The notes under the pieces were generated by a model. It searched no databases, was not told where the DNA came from, and saw only the letters and a list, made by a program, of their open reading frames with translations. The position numbers were made by a program, and so were the translations under genes. A stretch of DNA of 64,000 bases from Bacillus sp. 03113 (GTDB taxonomy: Bacteria; Bacillota; Bacilli; Bacillales; Cytobacillaceae), in contig NZ_VATK01000012.1 of assembly GCF_006546985.1 (NCBI RefSeq), positions 110,861-174,860 on the forward strand, in the 5' to 3' direction. Positions 34,515-45,290 of the stretch are shown piece by piece (the stretch's first letter is position 1; each line of letters opens with the position of its first letter).

Positions 34515-35447
34515 ATGAGAGCAGATAGACATCGAAAACATAAAAAAATAAGAAAAGTAAGATGGAAAAGGGTATTTTTTGTGCTGTTCCTTCTTTGCAT
34601 AGTTATATTCGGATTTTCTTATTACCAGTTCAAACAGGGGATGAAGGAAGCGAATAAAGAAGCCGCGATCAATCAAGAAAAATATGAATTTAATGGCAAA
34701 AAAGATCAGTATGGCGGGACAAACATTCTGGTGCTTGGCAGCGATGCACGCGGAAATGAGAAATCAAGATCTGATACGATTATGATTGCTCACTACGTAC
34801 CAGATCAAGATTCCTATAAAATTATCTCTATTATGAGAGATTGTTATGTCAATATTCCAGGGCATGGAAAGAATAAAATCAATGCCGCATTTGCTTTTGG
34901 CGGTCCTGAACTTTTGCGGAAGACGATTAAGGAAAATTTCAATATTGATTTACAATATTATACGATCGTAGATTTCCAAGGATTTGTACATTTAGTTGAT
35001 ACAGCATTTCCAGAAGGGGTCAAAATGGATGTGGAGAAAAAAATGTCTGCTGATGTAGAGCTCGAACCGGGTGTTCAAATGCTAGACGGAGAGCATTTAT
35101 TAGGTTATGTGCGTTTTAGGCATGATGCTGTAGGTGATTTTGGAAGAGTTGCACGTCAACAAAAGGTTTTAAAAGAAGTTGCTGATCAAATTACAAGCGT
35201 TCAAACCGTTCCTAAACTTCCAAAGCTCGTAGGAGGAATGATTCCTTTTATAAACACGAACATGGATACTGGAGATATCCTATTCATGGGCAAGAATTTG
35301 CTAATGAATAAAAATCGAACCATTGAAACGCTGCGGATTCCAGTTGACCATTCCTTTGACAACGATAGAATCAGTGGCATTGGCGATGTTTTAACAATTG
35401 ATTTAGAAGCGAATAAAGCTGCAATCGATGAGTTTTTAGGAAAGTAA
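34515..35447 (+). CDS. LytR-CpsA-Psr (LCP) family cell-wall ligase
   Basis: A 310-residue protein with a short basic cytoplasmic N-terminus, one membrane helix (about residues 20-40) and an extracellular LCP domain (about 72-230). Conserved signatures are NILVLGSDARGNEKSRSDTIMI, the Arg in IMRDCYVNIPG and VDFQGFVHLVD, plus VRFRHDAVGDFGRVARQQ. LCP proteins transfer wall teichoic acid or other anionic polymers from lipid carriers to peptidoglycan. Which polymer is unknown. AAAGGAAC precedes the ATG. Confidence 0.9.
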   Translation: MRADRHRKHKKIRKVRWKRVFFVLFLLCIVIFGFSYYQFKQGMKEANKEAAINQEKYEFNGKKDQYGGTNILVLGSDARGNEKSRSDTIMIAHYVPDQDSYKIISIMRDCYVNIPGHGKNKINAAFAFGGPELLRKTIKENFNIDLQYYTIVDFQGFVHLVDTAFPEGVKMDVEKKMSADVELEPGVQMLDGEHLLGYVRFRHDAVGDFGRVARQQKVLKEVADQITSVQTVPKLPKLVGGMIPFINTNMDTGDILFMGKNLLMNKNRTIETLRIPVDHSFDNDRISGIGDVLTIDLEANKAAIDEFLGK

Positions 35448-35613
35448 TGCACAAGCAAAATTTGAATGAATGACTTAGAAGAACTTTATTCTGCTATACA
35501 ATAAGGTATTTCAATTATTTTTATTTGCTTTAGCGAAAGTGTACAATAGAGTAATTGAAATAAAATGAATTCTGACTATGCAGATTTGTTTTTAGAAAAC
35601 AAGGAGATATTTC

Positions 35614-36234
35614 ATGGACGTAGAAATCATAAAAACGTGGTTTACACTTGATCATATTATGGAATTGATAAACGAATACCGTTCTTTTGGTCCGATAGCA
35701 GGGATCCTATTACCGATGCTTGAATCATTTTTGCCTTTTTTACCACTGTTCCTTTTTGTGTTAGCGAATGCAAATGCATTCGGTTTATGGTTTGGATTTC
35801 TTTTTTCTTGGATTGGTGCATGTGCAGGGGCTATTTTCGTCTTTCTTCTCATTCGAAAATACGGCCAGAAAAGACTTTTGAGCTTTATTCAAAAACATAA
35901 AAAAGTACAAAAATTAATGCGTTGGGTGGAAAGTCATGGGTTTGGTCCGTTATTTATTTTACTATGCTTTCCTTTTACACCTTCAGCATTAGTCAATATC
36001 GTAGCAGGACTTTCAAAAATCAGCACTCCGCAATATGTTCTAGCGGTGTTAATCGGAAAACTAGTCATGATTTTTACGATCAGCTTTGTTGGATATGATA
36101 TTCGTTCGTTAATTACTCAACCGATACGGACAGCGATAGTTGCTGTTGTTATTTTTATTTTGTGGGCTTTAGGTAAAAGAATTGAAGGAAGAATCAATAG
36201 GAAGGTTGAAAAGGAACGTCAAAGAGATTATTAA
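35614..36234 (+). CDS. yhjE: TVP38/TMEM64-family membrane protein YhjE
   Basis: A 206-residue integral membrane protein of the DedA-related VTT/TVP38 superfamily, with about five hydrophobic segments. Family features are the re-entrant G-x2-LPMLESFLPFLP segment (about residues 29-45) and the F-x2-R-[FY]-type segment FTPSALVNIVAG near 122. Members move or flip lipids. It matches B. subtilis yhjE, directly before the signal peptidase sipV as there. AAGGAG precedes the ATG. Confidence 0.88.
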   Translation: MDVEIIKTWFTLDHIMELINEYRSFGPIAGILLPMLESFLPFLPLFLFVLANANAFGLWFGFLFSWIGACAGAIFVFLLIRKYGQKRLLSFIQKHKKVQKLMRWVESHGFGPLFILLCFPFTPSALVNIVAGLSKISTPQYVLAVLIGKLVMIFTISFVGYDIRSLITQPIRTAIVAVVIFILWALGKRIEGRINRKVEKERQRDY

Positions 36235-36277
36235 TGTAGAAATAGACAAGTTTGATATGTAAAATGGAGGTTATTTT

Positions 36278-36832
36278 TTGAAGAAAAAGCTGAAAAGAGA
36301 AGGAATTGAATGGGTGAAGGCTTTTGGGATAGGATTTATCATCTTTGTGTTTGTACGAGCTTTTTTCTTCTCCAGTTATGTGGTTGAAGGTGAATCGATG
36401 GAGCCAACGCTTGAAAATGGAAACAAGCTTGTTATTAATAAAATTGGCTATCAAATAGGGGATTTGCACCGTTTTGATGTCATTGTCTTTCACGCCAATT
36501 CAAAAGAGGATTATGTAAAAAGAGTGATTGGGCTTCCGGGAGACAGGATTGAGTATCGTGGTGACCATTTGTATATTAATGACGTGAAAATAGAGGAACC
36601 ATTTTTAAATACGTTGAGAAAAAATGATTATGGCAGTAAGCAAACGGGAGATTTTACATTAAAAGAACTAACAGGAAATGAGACGGTTCCAGAAGGACAG
36701 CTTTTTGTTATGGGAGATAATCGGTTAGTAAGCTTTGATAGCAGACAAATCGGTTTTGTGTCTTTAGAAAGAGTAGTAGGAAAAGTAAATTTAAGATATT
36801 GGCCAATGAAAGAACTGGATGCATCTTTTTAA
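36278..36832 (+). CDS. sipV: Type I signal peptidase SipV
   Basis: A 184-residue membrane protease that removes signal peptides from exported pre-proteins. It has one N-terminal membrane helix (about 14-32), the catalytic serine in VEGESMEPTL (Ser40), the general-base lysine in YVKRVIGLPGD (Lys81) and the GDNR motif near 148. The GDNR-x2-S-x-D-SR box is intact. It is 16 residues longer than B. subtilis SipV. The TTG start follows a GGAGG site. It is probably in an operon with yhjE. Confidence 0.92.
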   Translation: MKKKLKREGIEWVKAFGIGFIIFVFVRAFFFSSYVVEGESMEPTLENGNKLVINKIGYQIGDLHRFDVIVFHANSKEDYVKRVIGLPGDRIEYRGDHLYINDVKIEEPFLNTLRKNDYGSKQTGDFTLKELTGNETVPEGQLFVMGDNRLVSFDSRQIGFVSLERVVGKVNLRYWPMKELDASF

Positions 36833-36870
36833 CAAGACAAAACTAACAAAAAAGAGGGAGTGGAAGACTA

Positions 36871-37866
36871 TTGGTTAGATTCGGAGTTATCGGAACGAAT
36901 TGGATAACAGATCGTTTTATTCAAGCTGCTCAAGCTGTACAGGGTTTTCAATTAACGGCTGTTTATTCAAGAACAGCAGAGAAAGCAAGTGAGTTTGCGG
37001 GAAAATATAATGTCAGTCTAATCTATACGGATTTAGAAGCGATGGCAAAGAGCAGCGAAATCGATGCTGTGTATATCGCAAGCCCTAACTCTTATCATAA
37101 AGAGCAAGCGACTATTTTTCTAAAAAACGGGGTACATGTGTTGTGCGAAAAGCCGATAGCCTCTAACACTTACGAGCTTACGGAAATGATCAAAACAGCA
37201 AAAGAACATCGAGTATTATTAATGGAGGCTTTAAAATCAACCTTTTTACCAGGCTTTCTTAATATTCAAAACCATCTATCAAAAATTGGTCCAGTCAGAA
37301 AATTTATTTCGAATTATTGCCAATACTCCTCTCGCTATGATGCATATAAGCAAGGGAAGATCTTAAATGCTTTCAATCCAGCTTTTTCAAATGGTTCATT
37401 AATGGATATCGGGATTTATTGTATTTACCCAGCTGTTGTATTGTTTGGAAAGCCAAAAGAAGTAAAAGCAAGTGGCTTATTGCTTGATTCTGGTGTGGAT
37501 GGAGAAGGAAGCATTCTTCTTAAATATGAAGACAAGGAAGTCATCATTACGCATTCAAAAATAACGCAATCGTTCCTTCCATCTGAAATTCAAGGAGAAA
37601 AGGGGAGCATCGTCATTGAACAAATTAGTACACCTGAAAAGGTTCAGGTTAGTTATCGAGATGGAAAAATAGAAGATATTTCTAGCCCCCTAGAGTACGA
37701 ATCCATGTATTATGAGGCAAAGGAATTTATTGAATTAATTAAGCAAGGGAAAACCGAGTCTGAGATGAATTCGTTTGAAAATTCTCTTATCACAATGGAA
37801 ATTATCGAAGAAGCACGAAAGCAAATAGGACTTGCCTATCCAAGTGATGAGAAAGTAAAAGCTTAG
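36871..37866 (+). CDS. Gfo/Idh/MocA-family oxidoreductase, YulF-like
   Basis: A 331-residue NAD(P)-dependent oxidoreductase. The Rossmann motif is FGVIGTNWITDRF near the start, the CEKP box (HVLCEKPIASN) is near residue 92, and the C-terminal domain has NGSLMDIGIYCIYPAVVLFG near 171. It resembles B. subtilis YulF closely in these parts. The substrate, probably a sugar or polyol, is unknown. The TTG start follows GAGGGAG. A terminator follows. Confidence 0.85.
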   Translation: MVRFGVIGTNWITDRFIQAAQAVQGFQLTAVYSRTAEKASEFAGKYNVSLIYTDLEAMAKSSEIDAVYIASPNSYHKEQATIFLKNGVHVLCEKPIASNTYELTEMIKTAKEHRVLLMEALKSTFLPGFLNIQNHLSKIGPVRKFISNYCQYSSRYDAYKQGKILNAFNPAFSNGSLMDIGIYCIYPAVVLFGKPKEVKASGLLLDSGVDGEGSILLKYEDKEVIITHSKITQSFLPSEIQGEKGSIVIEQISTPEKVQVSYRDGKIEDISSPLEYESMYYEAKEFIELIKQGKTESEMNSFENSLITMEIIEEARKQIGLAYPSDEKVKA

Positions 37867-37887
37867 CAGGGAAAAAACACACTCACG

Positions 37888-37924
37888 AACACTGACCTCC
37901 AGCTTAGTGGAGGCAGTGTTTTTT
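37888..37924 (+). terminator. Terminator after the oxidoreductase gene
   Basis: AACACTGACCTCCA (37888-37901) pairs with TGGAGGCAGTGTT (37908-37920) with one mismatch, followed by TTTT. Confidence 0.85.
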
Positions 37925-38039
37925 ATGTGAGTCTCTATATAAAAGCTTTATTGATTTTAGGATCAAGAGTATTCAAAAGCAAACAAATGTTCTATAATAG
38001 AAGAACAAATTTTATTTTAAATCAGCAAGGAGGGACAAA

Positions 38040-41000
38040 ATGACGGTACGTTTCATCATTGGTCGATCTGGAAGTGGAAAAACGACCTTTTGTCTAAATG
38101 AAATTCGTTCGAGTTTATTTAACAGCCCAGAAGGAGATCCGATTATTTATTTAGTTCCAGATCAAATGACTTTTTTATCTGAGTATCAATTAATAAAAAC
38201 TCCAGACTTAGGCGGAATGATTCGTGCACAGGTGTATTCCTTTACTCGCTTTGCCTGGAGAATTTTGCAGGAAGCTGGGGGAATTAGCCGTTATCATTTA
38301 AATAGTGTTGGGATCAGCATGCTTATCCGGAAAATTATCGAGGATAAAAAAGAGGAGCTAAAGCTTTTTCAAAAAGCGGCTGACAAAAATGGCTTTATTC
38401 AGCAAATGGAACAGATGCTGACCGAATTTAAACGATATTGTGTGAGACCAGAGGAATTAAATGACAAGGGATCACAGTTTGCATCTAAGGAGAAAAATAT
38501 CTCATTAGCAGACAAGCTGCACGATTTAGAGCTTATCTATCGCAGCTTTGAAGAAGGCTTATCAGATAAATATATTGATTCAGAGGACTACTTTCGTTTA
38601 TTTGCAGAGAAAGCTCCTTTATCAAATGATTTAAAAAGAGCAGAAATTTATATTGATGGCTTTTACAACTTTACACCACAAGAATATGTCATGATCGATC
38701 AGCTCATGAAAAACTGTAAAAATGTAACGATTACGTTCACATTAGATCAGCCATTTAAAAACCATCCGCCTGATGAGCTCCATTTATTCAGAATGAATGG
38801 AGAAAATTATCAAACACTTTATGAAATGGCGAGAGCGAATGGAGTTACCATAGAGGAAATAAATCTAGAGGCACAAAAGAGATGGCAAGATGAATCACTT
38901 AAGTATCTTGAAGTTCATTTTGATTCTCGTCCTGCGATTGCTTTTAAGGGAGAGACATCGATTTATCTTGGACAAGCTGTTAATCGCCGTGCAGAGCTAG
39001 AAGGAATTGCTAGGAAAATAAAAGAGCTTGTTCGTTCACAAAAATATCGATACAGAGATTTTGCTTTATTAATGAGAAATGGACATGAATATTCTGATAT
39101 AATTGAGACCATTTTTGGAGATTATGATCTTCCTTACTATATTGACCAAAAACGGACGATGCTTAACCATCCATTTGTTGAGCTGATTCGTTCAACTCTT
39201 GAAATATTGAATTCGAATTGGAGATATGAGCCAATTTTTCGTTCCGTAAAAACGGAACTATTATTCCCGCTCACTGAAAATCCTAGTAAAGTGCGCGAGC
39301 AAATGGATCGGCTTGAAAACTATGTTTTGGCATACGGTATTCAAGGAGATAAATGGACGAGAAAAAATCGCTGGACGTATCGTAGATTCCGAGGGTTAGA
39401 GCTTGCAAATATCGTACAGACCGATCGTGAAAAAGAGATAGAGCAGGAGCTAAATGAATTACGGCTCATGATTAGCGCTCCTATTCTCCGCTTGTCCCGC
39501 CGACTTAAAAAAGCAGAAACAGGGAGAATGCTCTGTGAAGCTCTTTATCTATATCTAGAAGAGCTGGAAATTCCAGCAAAGCTTGAACGCTGGAAAAATG
39601 AAGAGGAGGAAATAGGGAATCTAGTCAAAGGACGAGAACATGATCAAGCATGGAATGCGATTATGGAACTACTGGATCAATTTGTAGAGATGCTTGGAGA
39701 AGAAAAGATATCTCTTAAACAGTTTTCTGCTATTTTAGATGCTGGATTCGAAACGCTGCATTTTTCACTTGTTCCACCAGCCATAGATCAAATCATTATT
39801 GCCGATTTGGACAAGTCAAGACTTACTGAAGTAAAAGCTGCCTTTATGATTGGGCTAAATGAAGGAGTTCTTCCTGCAAAATTTTCGGAGGAAGGAATTT
39901 TAGCGGATGACGATCGTGAAAAGCTTATGCAATTCGGTTTGAAGATTGCTCCAAGCAGCAAAATTCGAATGCTTGACGAGGAGTTTCTGGCTTATAAAGC
40001 GTTCACCACCCCTTCAGAATCTTTATATATAAGCTATCCATTAGCAGATAATGAAGGGAAGGCGTTGCTCCCATCTCCATTCATTAAAAGAATGAAGGAA
40101 TTATTTCCTTTAAGTATAGAAGAGTTTTATTTGACAGATCCTGCAGAATTAGGAGAAGAAGATCAGCTCAGCTTTGCCGCTAATCGAAAAACAAGTCTGT
40201 CTTACTTAACTTCACAGCTGCAGCTGCAAAAAAAGGGCTATCCAGTTCAAGCTCTTTGGTGGGATGTGTATCATTATTACTTAGAACATGATGAGTGGAG
40301 ACCTTTCGTAAAAAAAGTGCTTTCAAGCTTGTATTATCAAAATGGAACAAAGAATTTATCGAAGGAAACGGCGCGTGAGTTATACGGAGATACGATTCAG
40401 GCCAGCGTTTCAAGAATGGAACTATTCCAAAGCTGCCCTTTCTCTCATTTTGCAGGTCACGGTTTGAAGTTAAGGGAGCGGCAGATTTTTCGTTTAGAAG
40501 CTCCAGATATAGGAGAATTATTCCATGCAGCTTTAACATTTATTGCCGAGACAGTTCTGCAGCAAAATCAAGATTGGTCAAAGCTGACGAAAGACCAATG
40601 CGAAATGTTAGCGAAGGAAGCAGTGGAATTACTAGCTCCAAAGCTGCAAAATGAGATATTGCTCAGCTCCAATCGACATCATTATATAAAAAGAAAGCTT
40701 GAGCAAATCATTACGAGAGCATCCGTCATTTTAAGTGAACAAGCTAAGTTAAGCGGTTTTTCTCCGATAGGGCTTGAGCTTGGATTTGGTCCTAGAGGGA
40801 AGCTTCCACCTCTCTCCTTTAAGTTAAAGAATGGGACAAAAATGGAGTTAATAGGGAGAATTGATCGAGTAGATAAAGCACAGGAAGGCAACGAAGCACT
40901 GCTTCGAATCATTGACTATAAATCAAGTGAAAAGGATTTAAATTTAGGAGAGGTCTACTATGGACTTTCCTTGCAAATGCTTACTTATTTAGATATTGTT

Positions 41001-41528
41001 ATCACTCATTCAGAAGCTTTAATTGGCACTAAAGCAGATCCGGCTGGTGTGTTATATTTTCATGTCCATAATCCAATGATTCAATCAAAAAAAATCCTTA
41101 CGTTAGATGAAATTGAGCAAGAAATCATGAAAAAATTTAAAATGAACGGTCTCTTACTTGCAGATGAACAAGTGATTCGATTAATGGATCAATCCATTGA
41201 GTCGGGTGATTCAAAAATTATACCAGCTGGAATTAAAAAGGACGGGACATTATCCAAGCGCTCTAAAGTAGCAAGCAGGCAAGAATTTAATGAATTAAGG
41301 CATTTTGTTAGAAAGATGTATAAAAAAACTGGAAATGAAATTGTAGATGGAAAAGTTGATATTTCCCCATATAAACTTAAGGATAAAACGCCATGTGGTT
41401 TTTGTTCCTATAAATCGGTTTGTCAATTTGATCAATCTATTGAAGCGAATGACTATCGATTATTAATTCCGTATTCAAAGGATGAAGCGATGGATTTCAT
41501 ACAAAGTGAGGTGGACAACGATGAGTGA
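38040..41528 (+). CDS. addB: AddB, ATP-dependent nuclease/helicase subunit
   Basis: A 1162-residue subunit of the AddAB double-strand-break repair enzyme, the Bacillus equivalent of RecBCD. It has a Walker-A-like GRSGSGKT at residues 8-15, a C-terminal RecB-type nuclease domain with IIDYKSS, and the four cysteines that hold an iron-sulphur cluster (one in FQSCPFSHFAGH near 802 and the C-x2-C-x5-C set CGFCSYKSVC near 1120). AddB degrades one strand and recognises Chi-like sites. The ATG at 38040 follows AAGGAGG. It overlaps addA by 8 bp. Confidence 0.97.
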   Translation: MTVRFIIGRSGSGKTTFCLNEIRSSLFNSPEGDPIIYLVPDQMTFLSEYQLIKTPDLGGMIRAQVYSFTRFAWRILQEAGGISRYHLNSVGISMLIRKIIEDKKEELKLFQKAADKNGFIQQMEQMLTEFKRYCVRPEELNDKGSQFASKEKNISLADKLHDLELIYRSFEEGLSDKYIDSEDYFRLFAEKAPLSNDLKRAEIYIDGFYNFTPQEYVMIDQLMKNCKNVTITFTLDQPFKNHPPDELHLFRMNGENYQTLYEMARANGVTIEEINLEAQKRWQDESLKYLEVHFDSRPAIAFKGETSIYLGQAVNRRAELEGIARKIKELVRSQKYRYRDFALLMRNGHEYSDIIETIFGDYDLPYYIDQKRTMLNHPFVELIRSTLEILNSNWRYEPIFRSVKTELLFPLTENPSKVREQMDRLENYVLAYGIQGDKWTRKNRWTYRRFRGLELANIVQTDREKEIEQELNELRLMISAPILRLSRRLKKAETGRMLCEALYLYLEELEIPAKLERWKNEEEEIGNLVKGREHDQAWNAIMELLDQFVEMLGEEKISLKQFSAILDAGFETLHFSLVPPAIDQIIIADLDKSRLTEVKAAFMIGLNEGVLPAKFSEEGILADDDREKLMQFGLKIAPSSKIRMLDEEFLAYKAFTTPSESLYISYPLADNEGKALLPSPFIKRMKELFPLSIEEFYLTDPAELGEEDQLSFAANRKTSLSYLTSQLQLQKKGYPVQALWWDVYHYYLEHDEWRPFVKKVLSSLYYQNGTKNLSKETARELYGDTIQASVSRMELFQSCPFSHFAGHGLKLRERQIFRLEAPDIGELFHAALTFIAETVLQQNQDWSKLTKDQCEMLAKEAVELLAPKLQNEILLSSNRHHYIKRKLEQIITRASVILSEQAKLSGFSPIGLELGFGPRGKLPPLSFKLKNGTKMELIGRIDRVDKAQEGNEALLRIIDYKSSEKDLNLGEVYYGLSLQMLTYLDIVITHSEALIGTKADPAGVLYFHVHNPMIQSKKILTLDEIEQEIMKKFKMNGLLLADEQVIRLMDQSIESGDSKIIPAGIKKDGTLSKRSKVASRQEFNELRHFVRKMYKKTGNEIVDGKVDISPYKLKDKTPCGFCSYKSVCQFDQSIEANDYRLLIPYSKDEAMDFIQSEVDNDE

Positions 41529-44500
41529 AATGAAAATTCCTCAAAAACCGAAGGATGTATCTTGGACACATGATCAGTGGAAAGCGATTATGGCCAAAGG
41601 ACAGGATATTTTAGTGGCAGCTGCAGCAGGATCTGGAAAAACAGCTGTCCTAGTAGAAAGAATGATTACAAGAATTTTAAGTGATCCTTCTTTTCATGTG
41701 GATGAATGGCTAGTCGTGACGTTTACAAATGCCTCTGCTGCTGAAATGCGTCATCGAATTGGCGAGGCGCTTGAAAAAGCAATTAAAGAAAATCCATCCT
41801 CTCAGCATTTAAGGAAGCAGCTTACCTTATTAAATCGTGCGTCCATTTCGACGCTTCATTCCTTTTGCTTAGAGGTCATTAGAAAATATTATTATTTAAT
41901 TGACATAGATCCGGGATTTCGAATAGCGGATGCAACGGAAGCACAGCTGTTAAGAGATGAAGCGATGGATGAAATCTTTGAAGAGGAATATGGCAAGGAG
42001 GGAAATGGTCGTTTTTTTGATCTTGTCGATACCTTTACAAATGACCGATCGGATGTAGCTTTGCAGGACATTGTTCAAAAGCTTTACGATTTTTCTCAAT
42101 CACACCCTGACCCTGTTTCTTATTTGCAATCCATCATCAATATGTATGATGTAAGGGAAGATGCACCGATCGATGCGCTCCCTTTTATTGATGCGCTACT
42201 AGAGGATGTGGAGCTGCAGCTTGAAGGAGCAAAGGAACTGCTTGAAAATGGACTAGATATAACAAGGCAGCCATTTGGACCTGCACCAAGAGAAGAGAAC
42301 TTCTTAAGTGATATTCAAATTGTCGATACATTATTGCAAGCAAAGCAGGATTCTTGGTCTACTCTTTATGAAGCCATGCAGGTTTGGTCGTTTGCAAGAG
42401 CAAAGACATGTCGAGGAGACCAGTTTGATAAAGTTTTAATCGACCAAGCCCAAAAGAAAAGGGAGAAAGCAAAATATATCATAAAAAGCATTCAAGAAGA
42501 GCTTTTCTCTAGACGACCAGAGAGCTTTATGAAAGATATGCGAGAAATGAAAGAGAATATAGAGACACTAGTGCAGCTAGTTCAATCTTTTGCCAATCGC
42601 TTTCAGGAAATGAAAACAGAGAAGGGTTTGGTTGATTTTGCAGACTTGGAGCATTTGTGCCTTCAAATATTAATGGATCAAACGACAAATAAACAAGAAG
42701 GACCCGTTCCATCTGACGCAGCACTTTCCTATCGTGCTCAATTTAAGGAAGTATTAGTTGATGAATACCAGGACGTAAACATGGTTCAGGAGTATATTCT
42801 TCAGCTTGTTACAAAGGGTGAAGGAAAAAACGGTAATTTATTCATGGTTGGTGACGTAAAACAGTCGATCTATCGTTTTCGTCTAGCCGAGCCTAAGCTG
42901 TTTTTAGGAAAATATCATCAATTTACACACGATGGAGAAGTCTCAGGGTTAAAAATTGACCTTGCGCGAAATTTCCGCAGCCGGAAAGAAATATTATATG
43001 GGACGAACTATATATTTAAGCAAATTATGGGCGTGAAAATAGGTGAGATTGAATATGATGCAAGTGCTGAACTTGTTCCTGGTGCATCTTATCCTGAAAA
43101 TGTGAAGGAGCCTGTTGAATTAATCCTCATTGATCATGATACAAATGGGCTAGATCGAGAAGAAGCTGAAGAAGATGATTCTATTGAATACGATCCAATC
43201 GAATTGGAGCAGTCAGTACTCGAAGCAAGGTGGATGGCACAGAAAGTAAAGGAGCTTATTTCAAGCAGGGCCTCCGTTTATCAAGCAAAGACTAAAACGA
43301 GCCGCCCCATTATGTATCGTGATATCGTTATTTTATTACGTTCGATGACTTGGGCACCGCAAATCATAGAGGAATTTAAGCAGCAAGGGATTCCAATTTA
43401 CGCGAACCTTTCAACAGGATATTTTGAAGCTTCAGAGATATCCACGATGATGGCGCTTCTCAAGGTAATCGATAACCCGTATCAGGATATTCCACTAGCT
43501 GCAGTTCTTCGTTCTCCCATAATTGGCTTAAACGAGGAAGAATTAGCAAACTTGCGCATTCATCATAAAAATGGTTCTTTTTATGAAGCTTTAACCTCTT
43601 ATGGAGAAAAAGGTGATGATTCAGCAGAGCTTTATGAAAAATTAACCATGTTTTATCACAGCTTAAAAGGATGGCGTTCACAAGCTCGAAAAGGATTTCT
43701 TTCTGAATTAATATGGCAGCTTTACCGGGATACCCATTTCTATGATTTTGTCGGTGGCCTGCCAGGCGGAAAGCAGCGACAAGCGAACCTAAGAGCTCTA
43801 TATGATCGTGCTCGTCAATATGAAACAACCTCCTTTCGAGGATTGTTCCGTTTTTTGCGATTTATTGAAAGAATGCGCGAAAGAGGAGATGACTTAGGAG
43901 CTGCAAGAGCGCTTGGAGAGCAGGAGGATGTTGTTCGTATTATGACGATTCACAGCAGTAAAGGACTTGAGTTTCCTGCTGTTTTTATTGCGGGATTAGG
44001 TCGGAGCTTTAATATGATGGATATGAGAAAATCGTATTTATTTGATAAAGAATGGGGCTTTGCAACAAGATATGTAAATTCGAAAAACCGAGTAACTTTA
44101 CCGTCTCTCCCACAGCTTGCATTAAAAAGAAAGAAAAAGCTCGAGATGCTTGCAGAAGAAATGCGTATTTTATATGTTGCTTTAACAAGAGCAAAAGAAA
44201 AGCTGTTTTTAATAGGATCTGTCAAAAAAGCTGAAAAAATGATTCAACAATGGGAATCTGAACTTGATAACCCTAAATGGCTGCTTAAAGAATATGAAAG
44301 AGCAAGTGCTTCCACCTATCTAGATTGGATCGGCCCTGCTTTAATTAGGCATGAGGATTCCGAGAAGCTTCGTTTGGAGGGTAAAGGCATATACGGACTT
44401 CCAGCAGATATTACGAAGCATCCATCCTCTTGGGATATTCAAATCATCCCTGCAAACGAGATCTCTTCTAACGATCAACTAGAACAAAATGAAACTGAAG

Positions 44501-45288
44501 ACTATTTGAAGTATGTGTACAATGGAGAAAAAGTACCAATTGAATCAAAGTATAAAGATACCATTTATCAACAGCTTTCTTGGGAGTATCGTTTTCAAGC
44601 AGCAGAAACACATCGGTCGAAGCAATCGGTTTCTGAGATGAAGAGACAGAGAGAGGTTACGGATGAAAATAGTGGTGCAGAGTTAATATCAACCTTTAGC
44701 AAACCGTTTTTTAACAGACCAAAATTTATGCAGGCGAAAAAGCTGACCCCTGCTGAAAAAGGAACAGCGATGCATTTGGTCATGCAGCATCTAGATGTAA
44801 AAAAACCGTTAACAGTGGACCATATTCAGGATCAGTTAGATGAGCTTATTTCAAAAGAGCTCTTAACAGAGGAGCAGAGAATGGTGATAGATCCAACAGT
44901 AATCATTGAGTTCTTCGATTCAGAAATAGGAAAAAGATTAATGAATGCTAAGAAAATAGATAAAGAAATTCCGTTTAGTTTTTCCTATCCAGCAAGCAAA
45001 GCTTATTCTGATTGGAGGGGGGAGGAAGAAGCAGTATTAATTCAAGGGATTGTTGATTGCTTCTTTGAAGATGAGAAAGGAACCGTGCTTTTAGATTATA
45101 AAACGGATACCATTACAGGTCGATACAAGGGTGGTTTTACTGAAGCACAGAGGATTCTTGAGTCAAAATATCGTGTGCAAATGGATTTATATGCTGAAGC
45201 GATTGAAAACATAACCAAACGAAAAGTAGACGAATGCTATTTATTTTTCTTTGATGGATCTCATTTACTACCATTAACGAGAGTTTAA
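41521..45288 (+). CDS. addA: AddA, ATP-dependent helicase/nuclease subunit
   Basis: A 1255-residue superfamily-1A helicase with a C-terminal nuclease. Walker A is AAAGSGKTAV (near residue 34), and there are VDEYQDVN near 416, GDVKQSIYRFR near 446 and VRIMTIHSSKGLEFP near 805. The nuclease motif is VLLDYKTDT near 1192. It is the motor that unwinds broken DNA ends together with AddB. The ATG at 41521 lies inside the end of addB after GAGGTGG, indicating translational coupling. Slightly longer than B. subtilis AddA (1232). Confidence 0.97.
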   Translation: MSEMKIPQKPKDVSWTHDQWKAIMAKGQDILVAAAAGSGKTAVLVERMITRILSDPSFHVDEWLVVTFTNASAAEMRHRIGEALEKAIKENPSSQHLRKQLTLLNRASISTLHSFCLEVIRKYYYLIDIDPGFRIADATEAQLLRDEAMDEIFEEEYGKEGNGRFFDLVDTFTNDRSDVALQDIVQKLYDFSQSHPDPVSYLQSIINMYDVREDAPIDALPFIDALLEDVELQLEGAKELLENGLDITRQPFGPAPREENFLSDIQIVDTLLQAKQDSWSTLYEAMQVWSFARAKTCRGDQFDKVLIDQAQKKREKAKYIIKSIQEELFSRRPESFMKDMREMKENIETLVQLVQSFANRFQEMKTEKGLVDFADLEHLCLQILMDQTTNKQEGPVPSDAALSYRAQFKEVLVDEYQDVNMVQEYILQLVTKGEGKNGNLFMVGDVKQSIYRFRLAEPKLFLGKYHQFTHDGEVSGLKIDLARNFRSRKEILYGTNYIFKQIMGVKIGEIEYDASAELVPGASYPENVKEPVELILIDHDTNGLDREEAEEDDSIEYDPIELEQSVLEARWMAQKVKELISSRASVYQAKTKTSRPIMYRDIVILLRSMTWAPQIIEEFKQQGIPIYANLSTGYFEASEISTMMALLKVIDNPYQDIPLAAVLRSPIIGLNEEELANLRIHHKNGSFYEALTSYGEKGDDSAELYEKLTMFYHSLKGWRSQARKGFLSELIWQLYRDTHFYDFVGGLPGGKQRQANLRALYDRARQYETTSFRGLFRFLRFIERMRERGDDLGAARALGEQEDVVRIMTIHSSKGLEFPAVFIAGLGRSFNMMDMRKSYLFDKEWGFATRYVNSKNRVTLPSLPQLALKRKKKLEMLAEEMRILYVALTRAKEKLFLIGSVKKAEKMIQQWESELDNPKWLLKEYERASASTYLDWIGPALIRHEDSEKLRLEGKGIYGLPADITKHPSSWDIQIIPANEISSNDQLEQNETEDYLKYVYNGEKVPIESKYKDTIYQQLSWEYRFQAAETHRSKQSVSEMKRQREVTDENSGAELISTFSKPFFNRPKFMQAKKLTPAEKGTAMHLVMQHLDVKKPLTVDHIQDQLDELISKELLTEEQRMVIDPTVIIEFFDSEIGKRLMNAKKIDKEIPFSFSYPASKAYSDWRGEEEAVLIQGIVDCFFEDEKGTVLLDYKTDTITGRYKGGFTEAQRILESKYRVQMDLYAEAIENITKRKVDECYLFFFDGSHLLPLTRV

Positions 45289-45290
45289 AG